The translations under genes were made by a program, and so were the position numbers. A stretch of DNA of 44,748 nucleotides from Zygnema cylindricum. Lineage: Eukaryota > Streptophyta > Zygnematophyceae > Zygnematales > Zygnemataceae. The stretch is from NCBI GenBank assembly GCA_037447655.1, contig JBBHKE010001366.1, positions 1 through 44,748 of the forward strand, in the 5' to 3' direction. The number at the start of each line of letters is the position of its first letter. The stretch's first letter is position 1. A model generated the notes under the pieces. The model searched no databases and was not told where the DNA came from. It was given only the letters and a program-made list of their open reading frames with translations. This document shows positions 9,780-20,655 of this stretch, piece after piece.

Positions 9780-10630
9780 CTATGACTTTGGAGACTGGAG
9801 ACAAGAGAATGCCAGAGAATGTTGCAGCACCCAAGAAATTGCATTCAAATCCATACTTTGCCCAATTAAACTGCACCTTTTTGAGGCTGAGACCCCTGGT
9901 GCTGCTGTGGTTGTTTGTTGGAATCCCATTGCTTGTTCCTGTTCCTCAATGCTTGGTGTTGTCCAAGTATTTGCTCTACTGTCAAATATCATCCCGGGTG
10001 CGCCTCTCCGGTAAGCATGGCTGTTAGGAAAAGATACCAGGGTTGGTAGGGCCTTCCGTGGATATCCGGGTTTATTGCAACAAAAAAAGGGTGCTCGGTC
10101 GGCTTTGGTCACTGGAGTGGCCATGTGCCCTGGTCGAGAATCTGTTGAACTGTGATGTTGGGATCCGGAACCTGGGTTTTCAACAGCTTTTGGAGGATGT
10201 GAAGAGGAACCAAGTTGGTCCAATAAGCCCGAACTCGGTGGGCTCTTGATCCGACCTGAGCTGCATCAAAAACTATTGGAGTCCCCAGAACCTTGGTCAC
10301 TTAGTTCCAGCTGTTGACCACCTGTTTTCTTTTATCATCTGTGGGGTGAACATTTTCCAAGACGTACCCCACTGGCGTGTCCTGGCGTTCCTGTATCTTT
10401 GTTATTAGTCGCGTCATCTGGAAGAATGTTCTGCTGCGGACATCTTGGTGTCCCCTGCCCTGTCCTGCTAACGAATACCCCTGGCACGGCCATCCAGCGA
10501 TTACCAGATCCACCCTTCCAAGCTTTTCCAAATGTGAATTGGTGAAATTGTCTATATTCTGGGGAAGCGTGCGGTGAGAGTTAGACATGGCGGACACCGG
10601 ATTTGCTGCAGGTAAAGTTGGTGTAACTAT
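9780..10630 (-). pseudogene. C5-cytosine DNA methyltransferase domain carried by the Gypsy element
   Basis: Read from 10630 downward: a lead-in ending HLEKLGRVD, then motif IV VIAGWPCQGYSLAGQGRG with the catalytic Cys (codon 10484-10486), DVRSRTFF, motif VI GYVLENV, a TAA stop in frame at 10301-10303, then FDAAQVGSRAHRVRAYWTNL (motif VIII region). After a frame change near 10120 come GYPRKALPTLVSFPNSHAYR, EEQEQAMGF and the motif X-like LIGQSMDLNAI. These motifs in this order define a DNMT catalytic domain; AHRVRAYWTNL and AMGF point to the DNMT3/DRM-like side rather than MET1. Motif I (SAM-binding FxGxG) is not found: its expected position is where the 10631-16307 insertion lies. It is inside the Gypsy element between gag and RT, so it is cargo rather than a host gene. 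Inactive in this copy. Confidence 0.85.
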
Positions 10631-11676
10631 TGTAGAAATTAATGCTCTATTTTAAGTATTTTCTAGGTCAAAATAGAAGTATAGAAAGAAGCCGAGGCAG
10701 TCTACCTCTAACTTCTTTCTCTAACTCTCAAACTTGTTGCAGTCATTGAGAAATTGGAGAGGGAGCTAGAGCCATGGCTACCTAGGCTATCCAAAGGTTT
10801 ATGAGAAATATATATTAGTTAGGAGTTTTATTTACTAAAAAGTATGTGCCGACCATTGGATTTGATCCAAGTACTTGCCGGGCCGGCAGACAGTTGGTAG
10901 CCGGTAGCATTAGTCGTTAAGTCTACACGTAGTGTTACGTACTATATGGTTTGATATTTAAATTTAAACATTTCCACGTAGGATAATTCATTTAACTGTA
11001 ATTTTTTACGGGATACATAGATCCGATAATGTAAAAGTACGGATAAGAAATCAATACCGCAAATGAATTTCTTTAGCGAAACGAAAACCGCGCATGTATT
11101 TGTTACGGCTACGATTAAATGTGAATTTAATCAGACGGCCGGAATTAGCGCCGAGATTGCGGAAGAAGATTTCGGCCGTTTGTGGTCATTGCCACGTCGG
11201 ATGACACGTGGCGAAATTACATTGGATCGTGGTATCTCTGGAGATTAAAGCACCGAATCCGGATATGACAAGTGTCGACATTTAGGCCATGTCGTACAAT
11301 GTCTGTACATAAAGTACACCGACAATTGTACTTTTGAGTACGGAACTGTGATTTGATTAGCTCTGTACATCAGTAGATAGAGTCTATGAGAGAGATAGGA
11401 CTTAGAAAAATTAGAAGATAGGACCCTCTCTCCAAAGAGCTTCTGTACAAAAGGTCAACTTTGACCCTCCATAATTTACTGCTCAGAGGAGCAAATTCAG
11501 AGATTCTTTTTGCTATTGACTCAAGGGAGTCTTGCCTTCACAAGGGTGAAGTTGGTCAGAGTTATTGTTTGCCAGGGTGGCAGTTATTTTTGCTGAAACA
11601 CAAAGGGGTCAGGGTTATCCTAAAGGCTTCTTGGAAGCTGTCCACTCTGAGGACTTATGGAGGTCTCAGAGTTTTA
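10631..11676 (+). repeat. TR-GAG LTR type A, plus orientation
   Basis: Starts TGTAGAAATTAATG and ends before the primer site GGTTATGGGCCCA at 11677. Matches 15262-16307 in reverse orientation. The terminal CA seen in relatives is TA here. Contains the G-box-like CACGTGGC and a GTACGGAAC region as in the type B LTRs. Confidence 0.75.
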
Positions 11677-13462
11677 GGTTATGGGCCCATCCTCTAGGGT
11701 ACCAATCTTTAATGGAACTGGCTTCATATACTCAGAAAGTATGATGATAGGAGCTCTATGCAAAAAAAGGTTTTGGGGGATAGTGAGTGGACGGTTGGGG
11801 CGTCCGTGAAGTCTTGCCATTCCTCTAAGGTTTGGAGGAAGCAGATTCACCAGGTAAAAGGATCCACCTTCGACGGAGGAAACAAAAAAAGGAGAGTTGG
11901 TGGAGAAAGGAAAGGAGAAGGAGGCAACCACACCAATAGCAACTGGTTCGGTATTCATATCACCTATTCCGAGGAACGAGGAGAATGATTCTGAAACTTA
12001 GGACTTCAACAATATGGTGGCAAAGCAATTCATCCTAAGCCATCTCACTCATGGACTTGAATGTCCTCATTTGCAGGTAGAAAGGGCATCCGATCTTTGG
12101 ATGGCTCTCATAGAGATGTACCGAAGTGGTACGATTCAGCAACAACAGTTGGTTGATCAGAAAGTTAAGGAGTATGTATACAAAGGGGGGAAGATGTTGG
12201 ATTTTTGCAATGAGCTTGCTACACTCTTCATGGAGCTAGAGAGTGCGGGATATGTAGAATCTGAGGAGAGAAAGATTAATACACTAATAATGAAACTCCC
12301 GGATGAGTACGAAGACATCATTTACCGTATGCAGGAAATGGATGGCTCCTCGTGGACTTGGAGCGTTACCATGGGGATAATACTTGTGAGGGAAAGCACT
12401 TTGGAGCTTCGTAGGGGAAGTGAAAGGGTGACTGCATTTACAGCTGGTGGTGACTGGCGGAAGCGTGATGTGAGGAACGGCGATGACGAGCGAAAGCGTG
12501 ATGAGAGGAAGAAAGACAAAGGTAAACCTTATCGGAACTTTGGTGGAAAGCGAGGGAGAAGAAAAGAAAGACGAGCTTTGAAAAAAGGGGTTTGCTTTGC
12601 TTGTAGGAAACCGGGTCACTATATGGAGGAGTGTCCTTGTTTGGAAGAACTTAGAAGTTGGTATGTGAATGAGGAGGAAGAAAGGGAAGAGGAGAAAGAG
12701 GAGAAAGAGGATGAAGAAAAATTGGAGCTTCTTCACATCGGTAGAATGGGGAAGAGAGAAAAGTACACAGAAATTGGACGAAGGCAACAGTGTGCTTTTG
12801 GAGGTATAAAGGAAGTAAAGAGAGAGGAGATACTTGAAGAAGTTCAAAATATTGAGGATAGTTTCATAGATATTTTGGAAACAGAAAACTGGTCGGAAAG
12901 GGAGACTTCAACGGATTCCGTGGATAGGGGAGAAGAGAAATATTTATTTGGAATTAAAATAGAAAGTGATAGTGGAAAGAATTCCATGGGAGACAGTGAG
13001 GGAAGTTCAGAAAATGGGGTAATTATCATGGATAAAAATATGAGTACGAAAGATGTAGATCTTATGAGAAACTTAGTGGGGACTAGTGGTTTTTGGGAAT
13101 ATTTGGAGGTGGATGGATTTGACATCACTACTTGGTGTGATGTCTCTTGTGAAGATGTGCCTGTAAAAGGGTTATCATCCGGGTATGTGTTGCACGTTGG
13201 GGATGGGGCTAGTTGTTTGAATTTCAAGAGGGAAAGTGGATTTAGTGTGGATGGAAAAGAGAAGAGGTGGATAAAATCTTTGCTCGGATTTAAGAAAAAT
13301 GGGATGTTAAATAAAATGTGTGATACAATTATCATTTCAGTTCATTTAATGCACTGTGTTAAATACTTAAGTTTTATGAAAGGAAAAAGAAAAAGGAAAA
13401 AGAAAAGGAAAAAGGGGAGGGGGTGTTTGTTTACTTGTTTGTGGAAGTTGAAAGAAAAATAG
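11658..13462 (+). pseudogene. Copia-type gag of TR-GAG element (N-terminus broken)
   Basis: The start region (ATG at 11658) reads MEVSEF then a TAG stop. The next ~340 bp carry further stops and a frame change. From 12014 the frame is open for 482 codons. It has the Copia gag (UBN2/DUF4219-like) core (HLQVERASDLWMALIEMYRSGTIQQQQL, KINTLIMKLPDEYEDIIYRMQ) and a zinc knuckle CFACRKPGHYMEEC (C-x2-C-x4-H-x4-C). A Glu/Lys-rich region follows, then a tail ending in a Lys/Arg-rich stretch. No protease, integrase or RT follows; the frame stops 18 bp before the polypurine tract. Closely related to the intact gag at 20656-22533. A nucleocapsid/capsid role is known for the family. Confidence 0.8.
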
Positions 13463-13467
13463 ACTAG

Positions 13468-13480
13468 AAAATAAGGGGAG
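13468..13480 (+). promoter_or_regulatory. Polypurine tract (plus-strand primer)
   Basis: GAAAATAAGGGGAG lies directly before the LTR start TGTTGATATT, as in the related element at 20627-20640 (minus strand). Confidence 0.75.
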
Positions 13481-14691
13481 TGTTGATATTTGAGTATTTT
13501 CTAGGTCTGTATTAGGATAGAAAAAGAGCTGAGCCGGTCTGCCTCTAACTCCCCTTTCCAAGCCCCCACACTTGTTGTAGTCACTGAAGGTTGGATAGGA
13601 AGCTAGAGCCATGGCTGCCTAGGCTCTTTAAAGAAGACAGGGGGTAAATTAGATAGACTTACCAAAAGTTAGTTGACGGACCCAGGAATTGATCCTGGTA
13701 CCTACCGTCCGTCAATCCGCATTAGCCGTTAGCTCTAGTCGTTATGTCTAGAACAGATATTACAATATATAGGGTTTGATAAAAATATAAATCGTTATAT
13801 GTAGATTAATCCGTTTAACGGCAAATAGATACTTAGTACATAGATACAGTTTAATACAGTACGAAGTACGGTATGGGGACAAAACGGATACCGCGCATTT
13901 GTTTCGATATTGAAACAAATACCGCGCATTTGTTTCGATAGCGAAACAAATACCGCGCGTCGAATTTCAGCGGCTAGGATTATAGCCGGTTTTGATCGGA
14001 CGGCCACGATAGGCGCCGCGATCACGGAAAAGGCAATTTTGGCGTTTAACGGTCTTTGCCACGTCAGATGACACGTGGCGTGATAACATTGGACTACGGG
14101 AATTCCGGAGATTACAGGAACTAATCCTGATTTGACACGTGTCGACATTTTGGCCATGTCGTACAATGGCCGTACATAAAGTACACCGGCACCTGTACTT
14201 TTCTGTACGACACAGTAATTTGATTGGCGCCGTACTTCAGTAGATAGAGTTTTAGAGAGGGTATAGGACTTAGAAAATTTTGGGTAGGCAGCTGCCTCTC
14301 CCAGAGAGCACCCTGTATAAATGGCAAACTTTGGCCAGCCATAACTATCAATTCAGTTGACCAAATTCAGTGATTCTTGTTGCTGCGGACTCAGGGGAGT
14401 CCAGGCTATACAGGGGTGTAGTTGGTTAGAGATTTTGCCTGCCAGGGTGGCTGCATTTCTAAGGGAAAGTCAAAGTAGGGAATGTTATACTAAACTACTA
14501 TTCTAACTTTGCATTCTGTAGTGAAACTGAGCACACAGAAAGTCTTATTTCACAGGGGTGAAGGTGTAATGGGGTTCTGATTGTCAAGGGGTCAATCATT
14601 TGGGTTTATATTAACTTGGAGTCGGCACTATCTAGATTAGCTTCCTTTGGACCTGCGAATTCTGTGTGGCAATGGAGCCCATAGAATTTCA
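13481..14691 (+). repeat. TR-GAG LTR type B, plus orientation
   Basis: Starts TGTTGATATTTGAGTATTTT and ends GAATTTCA at 14691. It aligns along its length with the LTRs of the 19393-23755 element but with many substitutions. It retains the full terminal GA(A/G)TTTCA that is missing from the 3' LTR at 19393. It carries two copies of the ATTTGTTTCG..CGAAACAAAT palindrome (13890-13961). It differs from the LTR-A at the 5' end of the same gag. Confidence 0.75.
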
Positions 14692-15281
14692 GCACTCTCT
14701 AGCTCCATGAAGAGTGTAGCAAGCTCATTGTAAAAATCCAACATATTTCCCCTTTTGTATACATACTCCTTAACTTTCTGATCAGCCAACTGTTGTTGTT
14801 GAATCGTACCACTTCGGTACATCTCTATGAGAGCCATCCAAAGATCGGATGCTCTTTCTACTTGCAAATGAGGACATGCAAGTCCTTGAGTGAGATGGCG
14901 TAGGATGAAGTGCTTTGCCGCCATATTGTTGAAGTCCCAGGTTTCAGTATCATTCTCATCATTCCTCGGAATAGGTGACATGAATGTCGAACCAGTTGCT
15001 ATTGGTGTGGTCGTCTCCTTCTCCTTTCCTTTGTCCACCACCTCTCCTTCTTTTGTTTCCTCCGTTGAAGGTGGGTCCTCATTCCTGGTGAATCTGGTTC
15101 CTCCAAACCCTGGAGGAATTCTAAGACTTGATGGACGCCCCAACCGTCCACTCACTATCCCCCAAAACCTTTTTTCGCATAGAGCTCTTATCATCATACT
15201 TTCCCAATATATGAAGCAAGTTCCATTAAAGATTGGTACCCTAGAGGGTGGGCCCATAACCTGAAACTCTGAGACCTCCAT
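14692..15281 (-). pseudogene. TR-GAG gag, 5' fragment in inverted orientation
   Basis: Starts at ATG 15281 (MEVSEFQVMGPPSRVP) and stays open through the Copia gag N-terminal region to FMELESA, where homology stops abruptly at 14692 against the end of LTR-B. The rest of gag is absent. It overlaps the last 20 bp of LTR-A and the primer site (15246-15261). Confidence 0.75.
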
Positions 15282-16307
15282 AAGTCCTCAAAGTAGACAG
15301 CTTCCAAGAAGCCTCTAGGATAATCCTGACCCCTTTGTGTTTCAGCAAAAATAACTGCCACCCTGGTAGACAAAAACCCTGACCAACTGCACCCTTGTGA
15401 AAGCAAGACTCCCCTGAGTCGGAAGCAAAAAGAATCTCTATATTTGCTCCCCTGAGTTGTAAGTTATGGAGGGTCAAAGTTGACCTTTTGTACAGAAGCT
15501 CTTTGGGAGAGGGGGTCCTATCTTCTAATTTTTCTAAGTCCTATCTCTCTCACAGACTCTATCTACTGATGTACGGAACCAATCAGAATTGAGTTCCGTA
15601 CGCAAAAGTACAGCTGCCGGTGTACTTTAGGTACGGACATTGTACGACATGGCCTAAATGTCGACACATGTCAAATCCGGATTCGGTGCCATAATCTCCG
15701 GAGATTCCACGATCCAACGGAATTTCGCCATGCGTCATCCGATGTGGCGATGGCCACAAACCGCCGAAATCTTCCTCCGCGATCTCGGCGCTAATCCCGG
15801 CCGTCCGATTAAATTCGGATTTAATCGTAGCCGTAATAAATACATGCGCGGTATTTGTTTCACTTACGAAACAAATGCGCGGTATTGATTTTTGTCCGTA
15901 CCGTAATTCGTACATTATATACTATTGGATCTATGTATCCCATAATCCATAACAGTTAAATGATTTATCGTACGTATACGTATTTAAATAAATTTCAAAC
16001 TATATAGTACGTAACACTACTGCTAGACTTAACGGCTAAGGCTACCGGCTATTTCCTGTCTGCCGGCCGGTAGGTACAAGGATCAAATCTTGCCGCCGGC
16101 ACATACCTTTTAAATAAATAAACCCTAATATACAATTCCCGTAAACCTCAAGATAGCCAAGGTAGCCATGGCTCTAGCTTCCTCTCCAATTTCTCAGTGA
16201 CTGCGACAAGTTTGAGAGTTGGAGAGAGAAGTTAGAGATAGACTGCCTCGGCTTCTATATTTCTTTTCAGACCTAGAAAATATTAATAAAAACCATTAGT
16301 TTCTACA
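15262..16307 (-). repeat. TR-GAG LTR type A, minus orientation
   Basis: Reverse-orientation partner of 10631-11676. Ends in TTTCTACA at 16307 and in TGAAACTC at 15262 beside the primer site. Contains one palindrome of the type ATTTGTTTC..GAAACAAAT within CGCGGTA repeats (15846-15884). Confidence 0.75.
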
Positions 16308-19300
16308 ATTTTGACCCCTTTGTAGTATACTTTCCCCTGAGCTCATGTGAGATTTGAGCATCATCAAATTTAGAAAGTCTAATTTGTCTCAACTGGGATT
16401 GAGACATTTTAGCGGTTTCAGACCGTGGAGTAGGTTTATAGGTGTCATTGTTGACTGGCGTGCGGTCTCCTCCTCCTCCTCCTCCCTGCTTGCGTTCCTG
16501 CTGCTTTCGGCTATGTTCTGTACGTTCTTTCTCAAACTCCTTTTGCTTGATAGCGACTTCTGGGTTGAGCTTCCTCGGACATCGTTTCCACCCGTGACTG
16601 GTTTGGTTGCAGTTCAGGCAATTGTAAAGGTAAACTCTTTCGTCAGCGCCCATTGCAGGTTCGGGTTTGTTGTCAGATTCTTCTTTCCCCTTAAGCTCCC
16701 GCGAAGCTTGAAGTTCGGCCTGTTCTTTTTGGCTGAGAGATGATTCCCCGGGGAAACTAGCAAAGTTGGCTCTCGATTTCCCGGTAACAACCTTTTCCCT
16801 CGCTTCGCTGTGCACAAAATGATCATACAACTTCATGGCGGCCAATGAGATTTCCTCAGCCGTGGGATTCCCATCGTGAATGGCCTGGCTGGCACTCCAA
16901 TTGTCGAGAGTTGTCTATCACGTTGGCCCGAACGAATTTCGAACAGCGACATAATACTTAGTGGCCATAGCTTGGGTATCAATGGTGGACAATTTGGTCT
17001 TTTGGCAGAGGCTGGAGAGGCGAATGAACAGCGTTTGAGGGGTTTCATTTTTCAAACAGCGGGAGTGTGTAAACTCCTTGATTGAATTGTTGTTCCTTTC
17101 TATGTAAAGGAGTCTCCATACGTCTAGAAGAGTGCTGTAGGGATTCGGGTTGGCGACCATCCGGGTGGCTGCCTCAGCGGCCTGTACGGCGTGCAGGTTG
17201 TTGACATCGGCCCTTCCTTGGGCGTGCAGTTTCATGTCCATGGTGAAAGTGGGGGTAAGAGGAGCTGCAGTGGCAGCAGCCAGGTCGGCCGCTGCCTGAG
17301 AGCCTCGGCGTCCAGAGCTGGATCCGATATTTTGATGCTTGGAGCCATCAATAAAGGCTGACGCTCCTTATAGTCGGCAAAAGCTCCTCCTGCTAGATAA
17401 TTGACCATCATTGGGAACAGAGTGGTTTTAAAATCTGCTGGGATGCCCCCCCCCTGTATTTGTTGATTTTAGACTGCGTGAAGGATTTCCACCGTAGTTC
17501 GAAATCAGAGAAAGCAATTCCGGAGTTGTCCCCGGTGAAGATCCAGATCTCTCCCATTCTCCTTTCTTCTTCGGTAAGATTGGGGAACCTTGGTGATGCC
17601 TGTCGGGTCGGGCTGACAAACTGAGCCGGTGAGATTGCTCCAGGATCTGCTACCTCAAGATCCGAACTGGTCCCTCCTCCAATAGGAAGGGCGGTTGTAC
17701 CAACATTGGTCCCCCCCCGCATTGAGGAAGGTCTCGCTCTTGAAAAAGTGGGATAGTCGTCTGCCCCTCTATATCCACGAGAGGCGCGTGCTTTCTAGGG
17801 AACTTCCTCTTCCGATGGTATATGAAGACGAGGACGAGGTCTCTGGGGAATGGATGGCGGTGGAGAGGGTGATGAGTGGAAACTTGGAGGAGAAGGTGAT
17901 TCTTTCCTGAAACGAGTATGCATCTTAGGTCGCCTCTGGGAATTTTGGGGAGGAGGGGTTTCGGAACTAGAGGATGGCGACCGTCTGTGAGGAGGCGAGT
18001 AGACGTCGGGTTTGTGGGGTAGGCGAAGTGGACCTGGTGACCCACGGACTGCTCCCGCGGGAGAGATGGATGGCGAGGGGGAAGAGGAGTGAGTGGGTGA
18101 TGGAGGAGGAGTGGTTAGTCCGAGGGAAATGTGTAGTCTCCGGTCGGGTTGTAGCTGCACCACGGCCTCCACGGTGGAAGATCGCGCAACCGAGACAAAA
18201 GTAGGGAGAGTAGTAGCCGCGGCTACTGGATTACTCGGCAAAACTGCACCCAACCCCTCTTTGTTAGGCCCTGTTGTTTCCTCCCCTTCCCGCTGAAGAG
18301 GAGATTTTGGTCTCGGTGCTGGTGAAGTTTTGGGATCTCGCGTGACAAGAGGAGTTGCCTTATCTAGAGGTTATACTTCCGTCGCAGGACCTGTTCTACC
18401 AGGAAGAGCTACTTGTCCACTAAGGATTCCCCCAGATCTTCCTCTAGCTTCCCGTATCAGGATCAGCTCCTGTTCTAATGCTCTCTTCTTTTCCTCTTTA
18501 AGAGCATTTCAACCTATTGCAACGGGTCCAACCCCCGCCGTAGCCTTATCCTGCGATCGCAGGATCTCAACCAATTTTTGGGTGCTGCTCACCACACCCG
18601 AGAGATTCGCAATCCCCAAACCGGGAACCTTGGGGTCCGTAGGCCTTGAACGCCATAGTCCTTCTGATGGTCGAACAACTGGTTTGGAAGGAGACATAGA
18701 ACTTGGGGAAATTGAGGCGGAAAGAAAGAACGGCTCTTTTTTGACTAGGGGAGCAAATCGACCTTTGTTGTCCCGATGGTTGAATCGGAAATCTCTCTGA
18801 GGCTAGGGTAACTTCCGTTTGCTACTCCCTTCCCTTGTTTGGCCCCGAGAAGTTGCTCTGCCCCTAGAAGGTCTACTGGTGGCAGCTTCCTGAGATATGG
18901 TGGGTTGCTGTCGGGTAGTAGACGGCCTCTCCGGTTGCTCTCGGGCTGAGATGGAAAAGCCACTCTCGGACGAGCTACTCAGGATCTCCACTACTCCTCC
19001 CACTGGGCGTATAATCCGAGCTCGGTCGCTTCTGGCAACCCGCTGCACCAGCTCCTTCTTAACCTTCAACTCATGGATATTGTGAAGGGCTACAATCTCC
19101 TTACGACCGGGTCTGTTAAGATCCGACAACAGTTCCGGGTCCATGTATGTCTCCACTATCGGAGCCTTGGATCTGGTGTAACGTACCACCTCGGGAGGAT
19201 GCCCTGGGACCGCTTCCTTATGAGCCAAACCCTTCCTACGAGATCGGGGAGCAAAAGTCTGTCTTTCTACCTTCTCCGTAGCCCTAGCCCTGGCGGCCTC

Positions 19301-19392
19301 GGACAACGTCGGAAAGTTTTCAGGGGAAAAGACCGGAGGAGGTGGAGGTGAGGGTTGCCTCTCTGTCTGCCTCGGAGGAGTCTCAACTACAA
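16308..19392 (-). pseudogene. Gypsy gag, main part (broken)
   Basis: Continues the gag that starts at 23974. Pieces in minus order: a basic, Pro/Ser-rich region (18803-19392, VVETPPRQTERQPSPPPPP... to a stop); a second Pro/Ser-rich region in other frames (17795-18253); a capsid-like part (17408-17722, with EIWIFTGDNSGIAFSDFELRW; 16918-17241, with LLDVWRLLYIERNNNS and ETPQTLFIRLSSLCQKTKLS); and a zinc knuckle CLNCNQTSHGWKRC (C-x2-C-x4-H-x4-C) at 16303-16845, followed by a basic region ending HELRGKYTTKGSK. Total gag is about 1,100 codons, long for Gypsy. Several frame changes are needed to read it through. It is cut at 19392 and 16308 by the two TR-GAG insertions. Confidence 0.7.
19373..19392. 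repeat. Target-site duplication, left copy (20 bp)
   Basis: CGGAGGAGTCTCAACTACAA, identical to 23756-23775, abuts the TR-GAG end at 19393. Confidence 0.9.
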
Positions 19393-20626
19393 TGAGACCT
19401 CCATTGGCCCTCAGAGTATGCAGATCCAAAAGAAGCTAATCTAGATAGTGCCGACTCCAAGTTAATATAAACCCAAGTGACTGACCCCTTGACAGTCAGA
19501 ACCCCAATATAGATTCACCCCTGTGAAATAACACTTTCTGTGTGCTCAGTTCCACCACAGAATGCAAAGTTAGAATATGAGATTTGGACACATTCACCCA
19601 CTTTGACTTTCCCTTAGAAATACAGCCACCCTGGCAGACAAAAACTCTGACCGACTACACCCCTGTGTAGCCTAGACTCCCCTGAGTCCGCAGCAAAAAG
19701 AATCACTGAAAATGGTCAAGTAAATTGATAGTTATGGCTGGCCAAAGTTTGCCATTTATACAGGGTGCTCTCTGGGAGAGGCAGCTGCCTACCCAAAATT
19801 TTCTAAGTCCTATTCCCTCTCTAAAACTCTATCTACTGAAGTACGGCACCAATCAAATTACTGTGTCGTACAGAAAAGTACAGGTGCCGGTGTACTTTCT
19901 GTACGGCCATTGTACGACATGGCCAAAATGTCGACACGTGTCAAATCAGGATTAGTTCCTGTAATCTCCGGAATTCCCGTAGTCCAATGTTATCACGCCA
20001 CGTGTCACTTGACGTGACAAAGACCGTAAAACGCCAAAAATGCCTTTTCCGTGATCGCGGCGCCTATCGTGGCCGTCCGATCAAGACCGGCTATAATCGT
20101 AGCCGCTGAAATTCGACGCGCGGTATTTGTTTCGCTATCGAAACAAATGCGCGGTATTTGTTTCGCTGTCGAAACAAATGCGCGGTATTTGTTTCGCTAT
20201 CGAAACAAATGCGTGGTATCCGTTCTGCCCCCATTCCGTACTTCGTACTAAACTAAACTGTATCTATGTACTAAGTATCTATTAGCCGTTAAACGGATTA
20301 ATCTACATATAACGATTTATATATTTGTCAAACCCTATATGTCGTAATATCTGTTCTAGACATAACGGCTAGAGCTAACGGCTAACGCGGATTGATGGAC
20401 GGTAGGTACCAGGATCAATTCCTGGGTCCGTCAACCAACTTTTGGTAAGACTACATAATTTACCCCCTGTCTTCTCTAGAGAGCCTAGGCAGCCATGGCT
20501 CTAGCTCCCTATCCAGCCTTCAGTGACTACGACAAGTATGGGGGCTTGGAAAGGGGAGTTAGAGGCAGACCGCCTCAGCTCTTTTTCTATCCTAATACAG
20601 ACCTATAAAATACTCAAATATCAACA
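19393..20626 (-). repeat. TR-GAG 3' LTR (short by 8 nt)
   Basis: Starts (minus) TGTTGATATT and ends GGAGGTCTCA. The 5' LTR continues for GAGTTTCA before the primer site, so this copy lacks the last 8 nt. It holds three tandem 31-bp units, each containing the palindrome ATTTGTTTCGCTATCGAAACAAAT or a one-base variant (20118-20218), and G-box CACGTGTCA motifs. Confidence 0.85.
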
Positions 20627-20640
20627 CTCCCCTTATTTTC
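20627..20640 (-). promoter_or_regulatory. Polypurine tract
   Basis: On the minus strand GAAAATAAGGGGAG directly precedes the 3' LTR start TGTTG. The gag stop codon is 16 bp upstream. Confidence 0.8.
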
Positions 20641-20655
20641 TAGTCTATTTTTCTT

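Larger units (their letters stand above)
10631..16307. mobile_element. Rearranged TR-GAG complex with inverted LTR ends
   Basis: Begins TGTAGAAA and ends TTTCTACA. Order: LTR-A (+), primer site, gag (+), polypurine tract, LTR-B (+), then a 5' piece of gag, primer site and LTR-A all in reverse. The two LTR-A copies measured to the same internal point (TCTCA) are both 1,038 bp and lie in inverted orientation. Flanking bases (GTAACTAT left, ATTTTGAC right) show no target duplication. It lies between the gag and DNMT parts of the Gypsy element. Confidence 0.75.

Noticed and set aside
12284-13335. Ser/Phe/Pro-rich antisense frames opposite TR-GAG gag (also 20771-21726)
   Set aside because: Mirror of the Glu/Lys-rich gag coding strand; recurs with each gag copy.
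10631-16307. Possible DNA transposon with 1-kb terminal inverted repeats
   Set aside because: The inverted ends are LTRs with primer site and polypurine tract beside a Copia-type gag. There is no transposase and no target duplication.
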